Positions 1-8,016 of a stretch of 64,000 nt of DNA are shown piece after piece. Source of the stretch: Bradyrhizobium sp. 21 (lineage in GTDB: Bacteria > Pseudomonadota > Alphaproteobacteria > Rhizobiales > Xanthobacteraceae); NCBI RefSeq assembly GCF_023073335.1, contig NZ_JADPJG010000011.1, positions 1 to 64,000 on the forward strand, given 5' to 3'. Numbering within the stretch: the first letter of the stretch is position 1; every line of letters begins with the position of its first letter. The position numbers were made by a program, and so were the translations under genes. The notes under the pieces are model-generated. The model did no database searches, was not told the DNA's origin, and worked only from the letters and a program-made list of their open reading frames with translations.

Positions 1-145
1 CAAGGCAGAACTTCACGGCGAGACAAGCGAATAAATACAGTAGAGCCGAAGTTCGGCTCCGGGTCAAAAGGCGAAGTGCCGGTATCGGTCGGGTGTGCCT
101 GCTTTACCCCAAGAAACGGACATCCCACATTTGTGAGCGCTCGCC

Positions 146-850
146 CTACGCCCTTCGCATCAGCTTGAGCGAGGCCGCCAGCCGCAAACTGCGCTTACCG
201 GCGAGCGCGATGCCTTCGAGCTCGCCGCTATCAGCCGTGCAGCTCCCGGAGAAGCCGATGCCGACCTCATAGCCGCCGAACACCGGGTTTTCGCCTTTCG
301 CCGGCGTATGCTCCTGGTTGAGCATCTCGCCTTTCCAGCGGCCGTCCGCCGAGGAGTAGGAGCCGAGATAATAGAAGAACGCATCGCCGCCGAGGATGCG
401 GCCGTCGATCAGCAGCATCACGCCGGAGAGGCCGGCATCGACGCCGTCGAGCGCGCGCAGGCTCATCCCATAGAGCCCGTTGGCGATGCCGCCGGGACCG
501 ACCGCCCCGCTCGGCGGCAACGCCTCGTCGTCGAGCCGCGTGAGATTGGCCCAGAATTGGCCGCCCGGCATGGTGTCCGCGCTTCCCTGGAGACGGATCT
601 GGTTGCCGATCAGCCGGCCGCGCGCGCCAATCGAGGCGACGTCGGCGCCCATCAGCGGCTTGTAATGGGGATCGTCGTTATGCCGCTCGGTGATGACTTC
701 GGCGACGATCTCGCCGTCGCGCTCAAAATAGGTGCCGAGATGCGCGAAGGCTGAATTGCCGCCGAGCATCTTGCCGTCATGCAGGCACATGATGCTGCGC
801 CCGAAGGCATCGTGGATGCCGTATTCAACCTTGTAGAGTCCATCCAGCAA
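146..850 (-). CDS. GrlR-like protein with two tandem domains
   Basis: A 234-residue protein made of two halves of one domain. Each half opens with a G-L-Y motif and carries a G-K/R-M/I-L-G-G-N/D motif followed by LGTY or LGSY (about residues 1-110 and 125-234). The pattern resembles the GrlR family, small beta-barrel proteins first described as negative regulators of type III secretion; in rhizobia their role is unknown. No signal peptide or membrane segment is visible, so it is probably cytoplasmic. Two related genes lie at 3370-4071 and 8013-8360. The start is a TTG chosen because it places the first domain motif at the N-terminus exactly as in the paralogues; no strong ribosome site precedes it. 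Family assignment is by motif recognition only. Confidence 0.72.
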   Translation of the reverse strand: MLDGLYKVEYGIHDAFGRSIMCLHDGKMLGGNSAFAHLGTYFERDGEIVAEVITERHNDDPHYKPLMGADVASIGARGRLIGNQIRLQGSADTMPGGQFWANLTRLDDEALPPSGAVGPGGIANGLYGMSLRALDGVDAGLSGVMLLIDGRILGGDAFFYYLGSYSSADGRWKGEMLNQEHTPAKGENPVFGGYEVGIGFSGSCTADSGELEGIALAGKRSLRLAASLKLMRRA

Positions 851-1107
851 TGCAATTGGCCCGCAAAATCAGAAGGTAATCACGGGCTACCTAGCATCAC
901 CGCCGCACCAAGGCCATCCGGCTTTTCCGCGCAGGGCCATTCGCGAAGCCACGCGCTGCCATGATGCCATCATGCCCCTGTTTTGCCCGACGGGTCAACG
1001 GGATTTCGTAAATTCCGCAGCGCTGTGTTTTCAATCACTTGGCTACTGTGCATGGGGTTGTTTTTCAGTTTTTTGTTTGGCAGGTCCCAGCCGGCCCTCC
1101 TCACGCG

Positions 1108-1257
1108 TCAGTGACGCTTGAAATACTGCACCTCGCGCTCGTGCTTCTCGGCCGCTGCACGGCTCCTGAACGTGCCGAGGTTGCGGCGCTTGCCGGTCTT
1201 GGGATTCACCTTGCGTGAATAGAGGCGGTATTCGCCGGACGCCAGTTTGCGGATCAT
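1108..1257 (-). CDS. small basic conserved protein, 49 residues
   Basis: The protein begins MIRKLASGEYRLYSRK, continues through a basic stretch (NPKTGKRRNLGTF) and ends with the helical AAAEKHEREVQYFKRH. It has the appearance of a small rhizobial protein family of unknown function. An excellent ribosome site (aggaggcaacc) stands directly before the ATG. Composition is strongly basic and no signal peptide is visible, so binding to nucleic acid is possible but not shown. The gene is shorter than 60 codons and is easily missed because longer open frames overlap it on both strands. It is divergent from the gene at 1353. Confidence 0.8.
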   Translation of the reverse strand: MIRKLASGEYRLYSRKVNPKTGKRRNLGTFRSRAAAEKHEREVQYFKRH

Positions 1258-1352
1258 GGTTGCCTCCTGCTTGTCGGGGATTCAACGGCCGGTGTCCGCG
1301 CCGGTTCCTGGCTCCCTCGAACCATCGGGCGCGGGCACGCGACAAAGCGGGC

Positions 1353-1811
1353 ATGAAGCAGTCGCAACGATCACCGGAAGACGAGATCGCAGTCATCATC
1401 GCCGGCGCGGCGAGGCAGCCGTTGCTCGATGCGGCCTTCGAGCTCTGGTGCCGGCGCTACCGCCTCGACTCGATCGAGGGCCGTCCGACCGCCGAAGAAG
1501 TCCGCATCAACCGCACCCTCACGCCGGAGCAGATCAGCGCGAAATACCGCCGGGATCGCGACCATGCCCATGAAGGGCCGATGTTCAATTATGTGAAGCG
1601 CGCCCATCCGCGAGCCGACGATGGCGCGATCAGGCAAGCCATCATCACCGCCGTCAAGTTCGAGGACGCGACCTTTACGCATTTCAACTGGGACGGCGAT
1701 TTCTGGGACTGCCTCGTGCATGCGGTGGCGAAAGCCTCCGCGCAATATCCGGATTTCCTGGAGACCACCTATCGCGACGCCCGCAACAACGTCGCCTATT
1801 ACTACAAATAG
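1353..1811 (+). CDS. conserved hypothetical protein, 152 residues
   Basis: A soluble acidic/aromatic protein with no signal peptide. It contains a YRRDRDHAHEGPMFNYVKRAHP segment near the middle and ends in NNVAYYYK. I do not recognise a family. The ATG at 1353 was chosen because upstream in-frame codons look like translated spacer rather than protein. Its stop codon abuts the stop of the convergent Sel1 gene with no spacer (1811/1812). Codon use is normal for the window, which supports a real gene. Confidence 0.68.
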   Translation: MKQSQRSPEDEIAVIIAGAARQPLLDAAFELWCRRYRLDSIEGRPTAEEVRINRTLTPEQISAKYRRDRDHAHEGPMFNYVKRAHPRADDGAIRQAIITAVKFEDATFTHFNWDGDFWDCLVHAVAKASAQYPDFLETTYRDARNNVAYYYK

Positions 1812-2633
1812 CTAGAAGCACAGGGTGGTGACGAGCTTGCCCTGCTTGTCCTTGATCGCATAGGGACAGCGCAGCCGCTCCAGCGCGGCCTTGGCGTCTT
1901 CATCGCCGAGGGCTGCGGCGCGCTCGTAATAGGATTTCGCGGCGTCCTTGTCCTTTGGCCCGCCGCGGCCTTCCTGTGCGAAGGCGCCCATCCGCTCCAG
2001 CGCGCCGGGATGGTTTTGCGCCGCCGCCTTCTCGAACAGCGCGCGCGCCGCGACATCGTCCTTCGCACCGCCTGTGCCTTCGGAGAGCATCACGCCGAGC
2101 TGGTACTGCGCTTCCGCGTTGGTCTCCGCGGCCTTGCCGAGCAATGCGCGTGCCTGCGCGGGATCGGCCGGCGCACCACCGCCGGTGCCGCCGAGCGCGG
2201 CGAGATTGCTGATGCCGCGGGGATTGCCGGCCTGCGCCGCCTTCTCGAACAATTTGCGCGCCTGCGCCTCGTCCCTGGCGACGCCGGCGCCGGTGCCGTA
2301 GGCAACACCGAGTTCGACCATCGCGGCGCTCGATCCCTTGTCGGCGGCCTTGCGCCAGGTGGCCATCGCTTCTGCGGTCTGCCGGTTGGCCGCATAGGCG
2401 CGGCCGAGCGCGAACATCGCCCGCCGCGACGACGGCGCGGCCTGCTTGCAGAACCTGATCGCGGTCGCGACGTCGGAGGCTGCAATCTCGCTCACGCCCT
2501 TCACGTCCGCCGGCTTGTCGGGATCGCTGGGGTCGGCGGCGACCCGGTCGCACAGGACGAGGTCGGCCGATTGCGCATGCGCCGACAACGGCGCCGCGAG
2601 CGTGAAGAGGATGGCAAGGAGGTAGATCCGCAT
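1812..2633 (-). CDS. Sel1-repeat (TPR-like) secreted protein
   Basis: The N-terminus MRIYLLAILFTLAAPLSAHAQS is a clear Sec signal peptide, so the mature protein should be periplasmic. From about residue 75 onward it consists of Sel1-like repeats of roughly 36 residues with the characteristic A-x-x-W/L-x-x-A-A-x-x-G spacing and G-T-G-A/G turns (for example AMVELGVAYGTGAGVARD and AQYQLGVMLSEGTGG). Sel1 proteins act as protein-interaction scaffolds. The ATG at 2633 is preferred over a TTG at 2669 because it starts the signal peptide. It is the last gene of an apparent operon with the genes at 2666-3349 and 3370-4071. Confidence 0.85.
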   Translation of the reverse strand: MRIYLLAILFTLAAPLSAHAQSADLVLCDRVAADPSDPDKPADVKGVSEIAASDVATAIRFCKQAAPSSRRAMFALGRAYAANRQTAEAMATWRKAADKGSSAAMVELGVAYGTGAGVARDEAQARKLFEKAAQAGNPRGISNLAALGGTGGGAPADPAQARALLGKAAETNAEAQYQLGVMLSEGTGGAKDDVAARALFEKAAAQNHPGALERMGAFAQEGRGGPKDKDAAKSYYERAAALGDEDAKAALERLRCPYAIKDKQGKLVTTLCF

Positions 2634-2665
2634 GGGCGTCACGATGGGTCTCTGCTCCGGCAAAT

Positions 2666-3349
2666 TCAAGGCTCGAGTCCCGACTGGCGAAGCACGGGCA
2701 CGACCTCGGGCGATGCCAGATAGCGCAGCAGCCGGTCCGCGGCGTCGGCATGCTTCGCGCCGGCGATGCGGCCGGCGGAGAACACGGCCGGCGTTTGCAG
2801 ATCGTGCGGGATCGGGCCGACCACCTCGATGCCCCCGACCTGCTTCAACTCGCTGATCTGCTGCACGGCGAACTCGGCTTCGCCGCTCACGAGCCGCTCC
2901 GCGGTAAAGCCCTGCTCGACGATATCAGCCTTGGTGTTGATCTCCGCCGCGATCCCCATCCGCACGATCAGCTGCGCGAAATAGACCCCGCTCGCGCCCA
3001 GCCGCGAATAGGCGACGGACCGCGCCGCGAGCAGCGTCTTGCGCAGCGCGGCTTCGGTGGCGATGTCGGGGTGCGCCTGCCCTGCCCGCACCGCAATGCC
3101 AACGAAGGAGCGCGCCAGATCGGCCGTGGTCCCCGCGACCACGCGCCCCTCGCCGATCATTTCGTCGAGCCCCTCGCGGGTGAGGATCACGAGATCAGCG
3201 GCCTCGCCGTCGCGCAGGCGCTTCAGCAATGCCAGGGTCGGTGCGAAATCGGAATCGACATGGATATCGTGAGCCGCCTCGAAGGTCGAGGACAGGCTGC
3301 GCATCGCGCCCATCAGGCCGAGCGTCGAGAGCAGGCGAATTTTTTCCAT
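2666..3349 (-). CDS. ModA-like substrate-binding protein without a signal peptide
   Basis: The 227-residue protein has the layout of a type II periplasmic binding protein of the ModA/extracellular solute-binding group: an N-terminal LLSTLGLMGAM strand, ADLVILTREGLDEM after about 45 residues, SVAYSRLGASGVYF in the middle, and a C-terminal RYLASPEVVPVLRQSGLEP typical of ModA-type proteins. Unlike transport-associated members it begins directly with the first beta strand and has no export signal, so it should be cytoplasmic. No permease or ATPase lies nearby. It starts 21 bp after the GrlR-like gene upstream and ends 33 bp before the Sel1 gene. The ATG at 3349 is preferred to a TTG two codons earlier. 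Ligand unknown. Confidence 0.78.
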   Translation of the reverse strand: MEKIRLLSTLGLMGAMRSLSSTFEAAHDIHVDSDFAPTLALLKRLRDGEAADLVILTREGLDEMIGEGRVVAGTTADLARSFVGIAVRAGQAHPDIATEAALRKTLLAARSVAYSRLGASGVYFAQLIVRMGIAAEINTKADIVEQGFTAERLVSGEAEFAVQQISELKQVGGIEVVGPIPHDLQTPAVFSAGRIAGAKHADAADRLLRYLASPEVVPVLRQSGLEP

Positions 3350-3369
3350 GTGCAATTCCCAGGTAGCGA

Positions 3370-4071
3370 TCAGGCGCGGTGCATCAACTTGAGCGCGGCG
3401 GTCAGGCGCAGGCTGCGCTTGCCGGCGAGTGCCGTTGCCTCCAGCACCGCCTGCTCGGCATCATAAGTGCCGGAAAAGCCGATGCCGACCTCGTGGCCGC
3501 CGAAGATCGGATCGTCCTTGGCCGGCGTATGCTCCTGGTTGAGAAGCTGTCCCTTCCAGCGTCCGTTCGCAGCCCTGTAGCTGCCGAGATAATAGAACGA
3601 CGCATCGCCGCCGAGGATCTGGCCCTTGTTGAGCAGCATCACGCCGGTGAGGCCGCCGTCGAGACCGTCCAGCATGCGCAGGTGGATCGAATACAGGCCA
3701 TCGGCGATGCCGGCCTCACCGACGCCGCCGGCGATCGGCACCTCGTCCTCCGTGATCGGCGTCATCAACGACTGGAAGGGGACACCGGGCAGCTCCTTGA
3801 GCTCGCCCTTGAAACGATAGAGATCGCCGTCGGCCCAGCCCTTGGCAAGCAGGGTCGCATCGTCGGTACCGGCCATGGCGCGGTAGTTCGGGTCAGGGTT
3901 GTGGCGGACGGTGTGGATCACGACGTCGATGCCGGCGTCGGTCTTCGCGTAGGTGCCGATATGGGCGAAGGCCGAATTGCCGCCGAGCATCTTGCCGTTG
4001 CCGGCATGCATCACGCTCCGGCCGACCCCGTCGCCGAGCTGAAATCTCACCTTGTAGAAGCCTTCAAACAC
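3370..4071 (-). CDS. GrlR-like protein with two tandem domains
   Basis: A 233-residue close paralogue of the gene at 146-850: it shares GKMLGGNSAFAHxGTY in the first half and FYYLGSYxxxxGRWKG...LNQEHTPAK, GIGFSG and LAGKRSLRL in the second half. The start is GTG, giving MFEGFYKV aligned with the paralogue. It is the first gene of a three-gene cluster with the leaderless binding protein and the Sel1 protein, and is separated from the upstream glnII by a factor-independent terminator, so it probably has its own promoter in 4072-4190. Function in rhizobia is unknown. Confidence 0.75.
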   Translation of the reverse strand: MFEGFYKVRFQLGDGVGRSVMHAGNGKMLGGNSAFAHIGTYAKTDAGIDVVIHTVRHNPDPNYRAMAGTDDATLLAKGWADGDLYRFKGELKELPGVPFQSLMTPITEDEVPIAGGVGEAGIADGLYSIHLRMLDGLDGGLTGVMLLNKGQILGGDASFYYLGSYRAANGRWKGQLLNQEHTPAKDDPIFGGHEVGIGFSGTYDAEQAVLEATALAGKRSLRLTAALKLMHRA

Positions 4072-4187
4072 CAGCCGTCCCCGGCCCTGCGCGCATCCAG
4101 ACGCACTCTATCCCTCTTTCCGCGACGACAGACAAGTTTCGCGCGATCGAGGTTTGCCGAACCACAGGACGGCTGTCATCAGAATGC

Positions 4188-4222
4188 AAAAATCCGCCGG
4201 AGCCTTTCAGCTCCGGCGGATT
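4188..4222 (-). terminator. factor-independent terminator of glnII
   Basis: A perfect 12-bp inverted repeat (4191-4202 pairing with 4211-4222, loop of 8) is followed on the minus strand by a run of five T (4188-4192). It lies 44 bp after the glnII stop codon and should isolate glnII from the GrlR-like operon. Confidence 0.85.
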
Positions 4223-4266
4223 GAAGTCCAACCCGGGCCAGCCCCCCAGCCCGGGCCGGGAGGATC

Positions 4267-5301
4267 TTAGGCCACGGCCTTCTGCTCGGTCGGCACGGAC
4301 GCGATCGTCTTCAGGATCTGCGAAGCGATCTGGTATGGGTCGCCCTGCGAGTTCGGACGGCGGTCTTCCAGATAGCCCTTGTAGCCGTTGTTGACGAAGG
4401 AGTGCGGAACGCGGATCGAAGCACCGCGATCGGCAATGCCGTAGCTGAACTTGTTCCACGGCGCGGTCTCGTGCTTGCCGGTCAGACGCTTGTCGTTGTC
4501 CGGGCCGTAGACGGCGATGTGGTCCATGATGTTCTTGTCGAAGGCCGCCATCAGCGCCTCGAAGTACTCCTTGCCACCGACCGTGCGCATGTACTCGGTC
4601 GAGAAGTTGGCGTGCATGCCGGAGCCGTTCCAGTCGGTATCGCCGAGCGGCTTGCAGTGGAACTCGATGTCGATGCCGTAGCTCTCGGTGAGGCGCAGCA
4701 TCAGATAGCGGGCCATCCACATTTCGTCAGCGGCCCTCTTGGAGCCCTTGCCGAAAATCTGGAATTCCCACTGGCCCTTCGCGACTTCCGCGTTGATGCC
4801 TTCGTGATTGATGCCGGCCGCGAGGCAGAGGTTGAGATGCTCTTCCACGATCTTGCGGGCGACGTCGCCGACGTTTGAATAGCCGACGCCGGTGTAGTAC
4901 GGGCCCTGCGGCGCCGGATAGCCGGAGGCCGGGAAGCCGAGCGGACGGCCGTCCTTGTAGAAGAAGTATTCCTGCTCGAAGCCGAACCAGGCGCCGGAAT
5001 CGTCGAGGATGGTCGCGCGCTTGTTGGTGGCGTGCGGGGTCTTGCCATCGGGCATCATGACTTCGCACATCACGAGCGCGCCGTTCTCACGCGCGGCGTC
5101 CGGATAGATGGCAACGGGCTTCAGCACGCAGTCGGAGCTGTGGCCTTCGGCCTGCTGGGTGGAGGAGCCATCGAAGCCCCAGAGCGGAAGCTGCTCAAGC
5201 GTCGGGAACGACGCGAATTCCTTGATCTGAGTTTTGCCGCGCAAGTTCGGAGTCGGCGTATATCCGTCGAGCCAAATGTACTCGAGCTTGTACTTGGTCA
5301 T
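4267..5301 (-). CDS. glnII: glutamine synthetase type II
   Basis: Eukaryote-type glutamine synthetase (ATP + glutamate + NH3 to glutamine), cytoplasmic, 344 residues, the normal length for GSII. Visible landmarks are LWGFDGSST near residue 35, WFGFEQEYFF, the GPYYTGVG loop, WEFQIF, NGSGMHANFST, NDKRLTGKHETA and the C-terminal IADRGASIRVP and YLEDRRPNSQGDPY segments, covering the ATP, glutamate and metal sites. GSII is typical of rhizobia, which also carry GSI (glnA) elsewhere. The ATG at 5301 follows agaggc. Transcription very probably depends on sigma-54 (see 5390-5405), and a strong terminator follows. Confidence 0.97.
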   Translation of the reverse strand: MTKYKLEYIWLDGYTPTPNLRGKTQIKEFASFPTLEQLPLWGFDGSSTQQAEGHSSDCVLKPVAIYPDAARENGALVMCEVMMPDGKTPHATNKRATILDDSGAWFGFEQEYFFYKDGRPLGFPASGYPAPQGPYYTGVGYSNVGDVARKIVEEHLNLCLAAGINHEGINAEVAKGQWEFQIFGKGSKRAADEMWMARYLMLRLTESYGIDIEFHCKPLGDTDWNGSGMHANFSTEYMRTVGGKEYFEALMAAFDKNIMDHIAVYGPDNDKRLTGKHETAPWNKFSYGIADRGASIRVPHSFVNNGYKGYLEDRRPNSQGDPYQIASQILKTIASVPTEQKAVA

Positions 5302-5389
5302 TGAGCCTCTCTGTAGATGATGCGAAAGGTGGGGGCCCCAAGGCCCCCGCACGATTGTTTACCCGGCCAACATCGGCCGACTTTTTACA

Positions 5390-5405
5390 AGCATTTAACG
5401 TGCCA
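5390..5405 (-). promoter_or_regulatory. sigma-54 (-24/-12) promoter of glnII
   Basis: On the minus strand the sequence is TGGCACGTTAAATGCT, matching the TGGCAC-N5-TTGCW consensus except one base, with the obligatory GG and GC doublets at correct 10-base spacing. The predicted start is near 5379, leaving a leader of about 80 nt. Established knowledge: rhizobial glnII is activated by NtrC with RpoN. GCACC-type half-sites at about 5492 and 5509 could belong to an NtrC enhancer but are imperfect. Confidence 0.85.
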
Positions 5406-5838
5406 AAAGGCCGCAGCGCGGGACGTTTTCAACCGCGGCCGGGGGGACCCTCCGCCAGCAAATCATCCCCAGCGACATGCGTCATAGCGGCGCACCTTTG
5501 CGTGAAGCTGCACCGCAAAAATCCCGCGGAAAACGCCTGATTCTGGAGCACGCCGGCCGTTGCCGGAGGTTGCCGATGAAACGCGCATCAACGCCCAGCA
5601 ATTTTCGCAAAGTTGTCCGTCTGGCCCAGCAACCTTTGGGATGGCCCACACGTTAGTCACTGCCACGGTGCCTTGGGTAATGCAGAAGGCTTTCTGCCTA
5701 GAAAACGGGCTGCAACTGATTTCCTTTTCAGCACTTTGCATTTGGTGATGCGCGGCCGATATGGGGATTCCGGTAACCACAATCGAACGAGTCGGGCGCA
5801 CCATGGAGGTAAGCGCCTGGGCCGGAGGAGAAATCAAA
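5406..5838. other. intergenic region between glnII and the DUF2735 gene
   Basis: This 433-bp stretch separates two divergent genes. It presumably carries the glnII upstream activator sites, with half-site-like GCACC sequences around 5492-5513. The short open frames in it look like spacer, and no RNA gene or repeat was recognised. Confidence 0.5.
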
Positions 5839-6042
5839 ATGATGAACAATGGTCTGAGTCACGAATCTGCAACGATCTATCAATTCCCTGTCGGGGGCCG
5901 CGCGGCGCTCGCAGGGCGCCGCTACGGTCAAGCTGGCCTTCCCGCCGATCGCGTCTCCCCCCCCGTGAACGAGACAATCTGCAGCGGCAGCTGGTACCAT
6001 CAGGACGCGGTCGACGAGGCCAAGCCGAAATGGGATCGCTGA
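5839..6042 (+). CDS. DUF2735 family small protein
   Basis: A 67-residue protein beginning MMNNGLSHESATIYQFPVGG, which matches the N-terminal signature I associate with DUF2735 (ES-A-x-IYQFPV). The remainder is polar, with a WYHQDAVDEAKP segment near the C-terminus. No signal peptide. The ATG at 5839 follows ggaggag with 8-nt spacing. It is divergent from glnII; small proteins of this type recur beside glnII in rhizobia as far as I recall, so a link to nitrogen control is plausible but inferred. A terminator follows at 6099. Confidence 0.75.
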   Translation: MMNNGLSHESATIYQFPVGGRAALAGRRYGQAGLPADRVSPPVNETICSGSWYHQDAVDEAKPKWDR

Positions 6043-6098
6043 TGCCTGTGGCTGGTTTGATATCGCCGCGCTCTTTCGAGCGACCGGCGACAGTTTGA

Positions 6099-6137
6099 AA
6101 AAGGGTCGAAACAACGAGGTTTCGGCCCTTTTGATTC
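6099..6137 (+). terminator. factor-independent terminator after the DUF2735 gene
   Basis: A 14-bp stem (6099-6112 with 6119-6132, one G-T pair) closes on a six-base loop and ends in TTTT on the plus strand. It lies 56 bp downstream of the stop codon at 6042. Confidence 0.8.
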
Positions 6138-6156
6138 TTTGCGTGAACGAGGCCGT

Positions 6157-6465
6157 TCAGATCACGGCGCAGGCCGTCACCGGCCGCTTCAGATGCCTGA
6201 CCGTGGTGCTCCCGGTCTTGCCGATCACAAGCGTGATCCCCGCCCCCGAATAGCGCGCGCCAGAAACCGTCAGCCGCTTAGCGAGGGTAACGGGCTCGCC
6301 GTCGATCTGCAGGAAGGCGCGCTTGTCGGCGTCATAAAATCCCACGATGAACCGCGTACCATCGGCGCAGTGATAGGACCGGAACGTCTGCGCATCGGCC
6401 TGCCGTGCACTGATCATTCCGCCCAGAACCGTGATCGCCAAAAGAATGGCCTTGTGCCGGCCCAT
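6157..6465 (-). CDS. MliC-type C-type lysozyme inhibitor, secreted
   Basis: The 102-residue precursor has a signal peptide (MGRHKAILLAITVLGGMISARQADAQ) and then the MliC pattern: YHCADGTRFIVGFY, AFLQIDGEPVTL, and SGARYSGAGITLVIGKTG. MliC/PliC proteins bind and block c-type lysozyme and occur in the periplasm or on the outer membrane. There is no lipobox cysteine, so this one should be soluble in the periplasm. The ATG at 6465 is preceded by agggggc. It is divergent from the phosphatase gene at 6536. Confidence 0.82.
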   Translation of the reverse strand: MGRHKAILLAITVLGGMISARQADAQTFRSYHCADGTRFIVGFYDADKRAFLQIDGEPVTLAKRLTVSGARYSGAGITLVIGKTGSTTVRHLKRPVTACAVI

Positions 6466-6535
6466 GATCGCCCCCTGTATTAGATCTCGAGGACGCCCCT
6501 CGTGCGTCCCATGGAACATAACCCAAGCTGATCTC

Positions 6536-7294
6536 ATGCAAGTCCCCCCTCTGCAAGATTCCCCTGCCCGCCATCTCGCCCTGCAAGGCGCCAGCAATTT
6601 TCGCGACCTCGGCGGCTATCCGGCCGCAGATGGCCGCACGACCCGCTGGCGGCAGATCTTCCGCTCCAACCATCTTGGCCAGCTCACCGCCGCCGACATC
6701 GAGATCGTCCGCGCGCTCGGCGTGCGAAGCGCGTTCGACTTTCGCGGCGTCGAGGAGCGCGCGGCGGGTGTCTGCGTGGTGAACGAGATCGCCGTGCATT
6801 CACTGCCGATCGAGCCGACGGTCGTGGCCGCGTTGCGCGCCGAACTCGCCCGGGGCACGCTGACCGCGCCGTTCGCGCTCGAACTCATGCGCGAATCCTA
6901 TCGCAACTACGTGCGCCACAACACGGCGAGCTTCCGCAACCTGTTCGGTCATCTCCTGGAGGACCGTGCGCCTCTCGTCATTCACTGCACGGCCGGCAAG
7001 GACCGCACCGGCTTTGCCAGCGCCCTGATCCTGCATGCGCTCGGTGTCGCCGACGAGGTCATCGCCGAGGACTATTTGCTGACCAACCAGCACTACAAGC
7101 GCGATGCATCACATGCCTCCGATCTTCCCGCCGACGTCCTCGATGCGATCGGCAATGTCGAGACCTCGTATCTTGCCGCGGCTTTCGAAGCCGTCGGCAA
7201 GGAATACGGCGATCTCGAAACCTACTTGCGCGACGGCCTCAAGCTCGGCACAGCCGAACAGACCGCGCTGAAGGCGCGTTATCTGCAATCGTAA
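6536..7294 (+). CDS. tyrosine-protein phosphatase (dual-specificity-like)
   Basis: A 252-residue phosphatase of the group containing bacterial PtpB-like lipid/tyrosine phosphatases. NFRDLGGY near residue 20 is the family's N-terminal motif. The P-loop HCTAGKDRTG carries the CX5R active site with Cys151 as nucleophile and Arg157 binding phosphate. The start follows an upstream region shared with the divergent lysozyme inhibitor. The substrate (protein or inositol lipid) cannot be read from sequence. The gene ends 41 bp before the SDR gene and may be co-transcribed with it. Confidence 0.88.
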   Translation: MQVPPLQDSPARHLALQGASNFRDLGGYPAADGRTTRWRQIFRSNHLGQLTAADIEIVRALGVRSAFDFRGVEERAAGVCVVNEIAVHSLPIEPTVVAALRAELARGTLTAPFALELMRESYRNYVRHNTASFRNLFGHLLEDRAPLVIHCTAGKDRTGFASALILHALGVADEVIAEDYLLTNQHYKRDASHASDLPADVLDAIGNVETSYLAAAFEAVGKEYGDLETYLRDGLKLGTAEQTALKARYLQS

Positions 7295-7335
7295 CTGGTC
7301 CTTAAACCTCAAGCGGCCGTGCCGGGAGAACGACG

Positions 7336-8016
7336 ATGCAAGGCAAGGTTCTGATCGTGACCGGCGCGCTCGGCGCACTTGGAAAAATCGTGGCCGAGGC
7401 AGCGCAGTCGCGCGGCGCACGCGTTGCCGGCATCGATCATGCGCCCTCGCAAATTTCCGCGCGCCCTGAAAGCATCGAGATCGGCGGCGTCGATCTGTCC
7501 GACGCAGCACAAGCGCAGACGGCGGTCGAGGCGGCAGCAAGACATTTCGGCAAGCTCGATGCGCTGATCAACATCGCCGGCGGCTTCGCTTTCGAGACCG
7601 TGGGCGATGGCGACATCAAGACGTGGCAGCGCATGCATGCGCTCAACGTGCTGACGGCGCTCAACGCCTCGCGCGCGGCGCTGCCGCATCTCGCGACATC
7701 CAGCACCGGCCGCATCGTCAATATCGGCGCCATGGGCGCGCTTCAGGCCGGCTCCGGCATGGGCCCCTATGCGGCATCGAAAGCCGGCGTGCATCGCCTG
7801 ACCGAGGCGCTGGCGAGCGAGTGGAAAGGCAAGGTCACCGTGAACGCAGTGCTGCCATCGATCATCGACACCAGGGCCAACCGCGCCGACATGCCGACAG
7901 CCGACTTTTCCAAATGGGTGACGCCGCAGGAGCTCGCCGAGGTCATCCTGTTCCTCGCCAGCGACGCCGCGAGCGGTGTCACCGGCGCGCTGATCCCGGT
8001 GAGCGGGCGGGTTTAG
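7336..8016 (+). CDS. short-chain dehydrogenase/reductase
   Basis: Classical SDR of 226 residues. The cofactor motif TGALGALG (residues 9-16) is a variant of TGxxxGxG, NIAGG lies near residue 75, and the catalytic pair is Tyr145 and Lys149 in YAASK, with the serine in the preceding VNIGAMG strand replaced by another small residue. ASDAASGVTGALIPVSG closes the fold. Substrate unknown. The ribosome site is gggagaacgacg before ATG. Its stop overlaps the stop of the convergent GrlR-like gene. Confidence 0.88.
   Translation: MQGKVLIVTGALGALGKIVAEAAQSRGARVAGIDHAPSQISARPESIEIGGVDLSDAAQAQTAVEAAARHFGKLDALINIAGGFAFETVGDGDIKTWQRMHALNVLTALNASRAALPHLATSSTGRIVNIGAMGALQAGSGMGPYAASKAGVHRLTEALASEWKGKVTVNAVLPSIIDTRANRADMPTADFSKWVTPQELAEVILFLASDAASGVTGALIPVSGRV

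Noticed and set aside
6332..6799. 155-codon minus-strand frame overlapping the phosphatase start
   Set aside because: It conflicts with both well-supported neighbours and has no domain.
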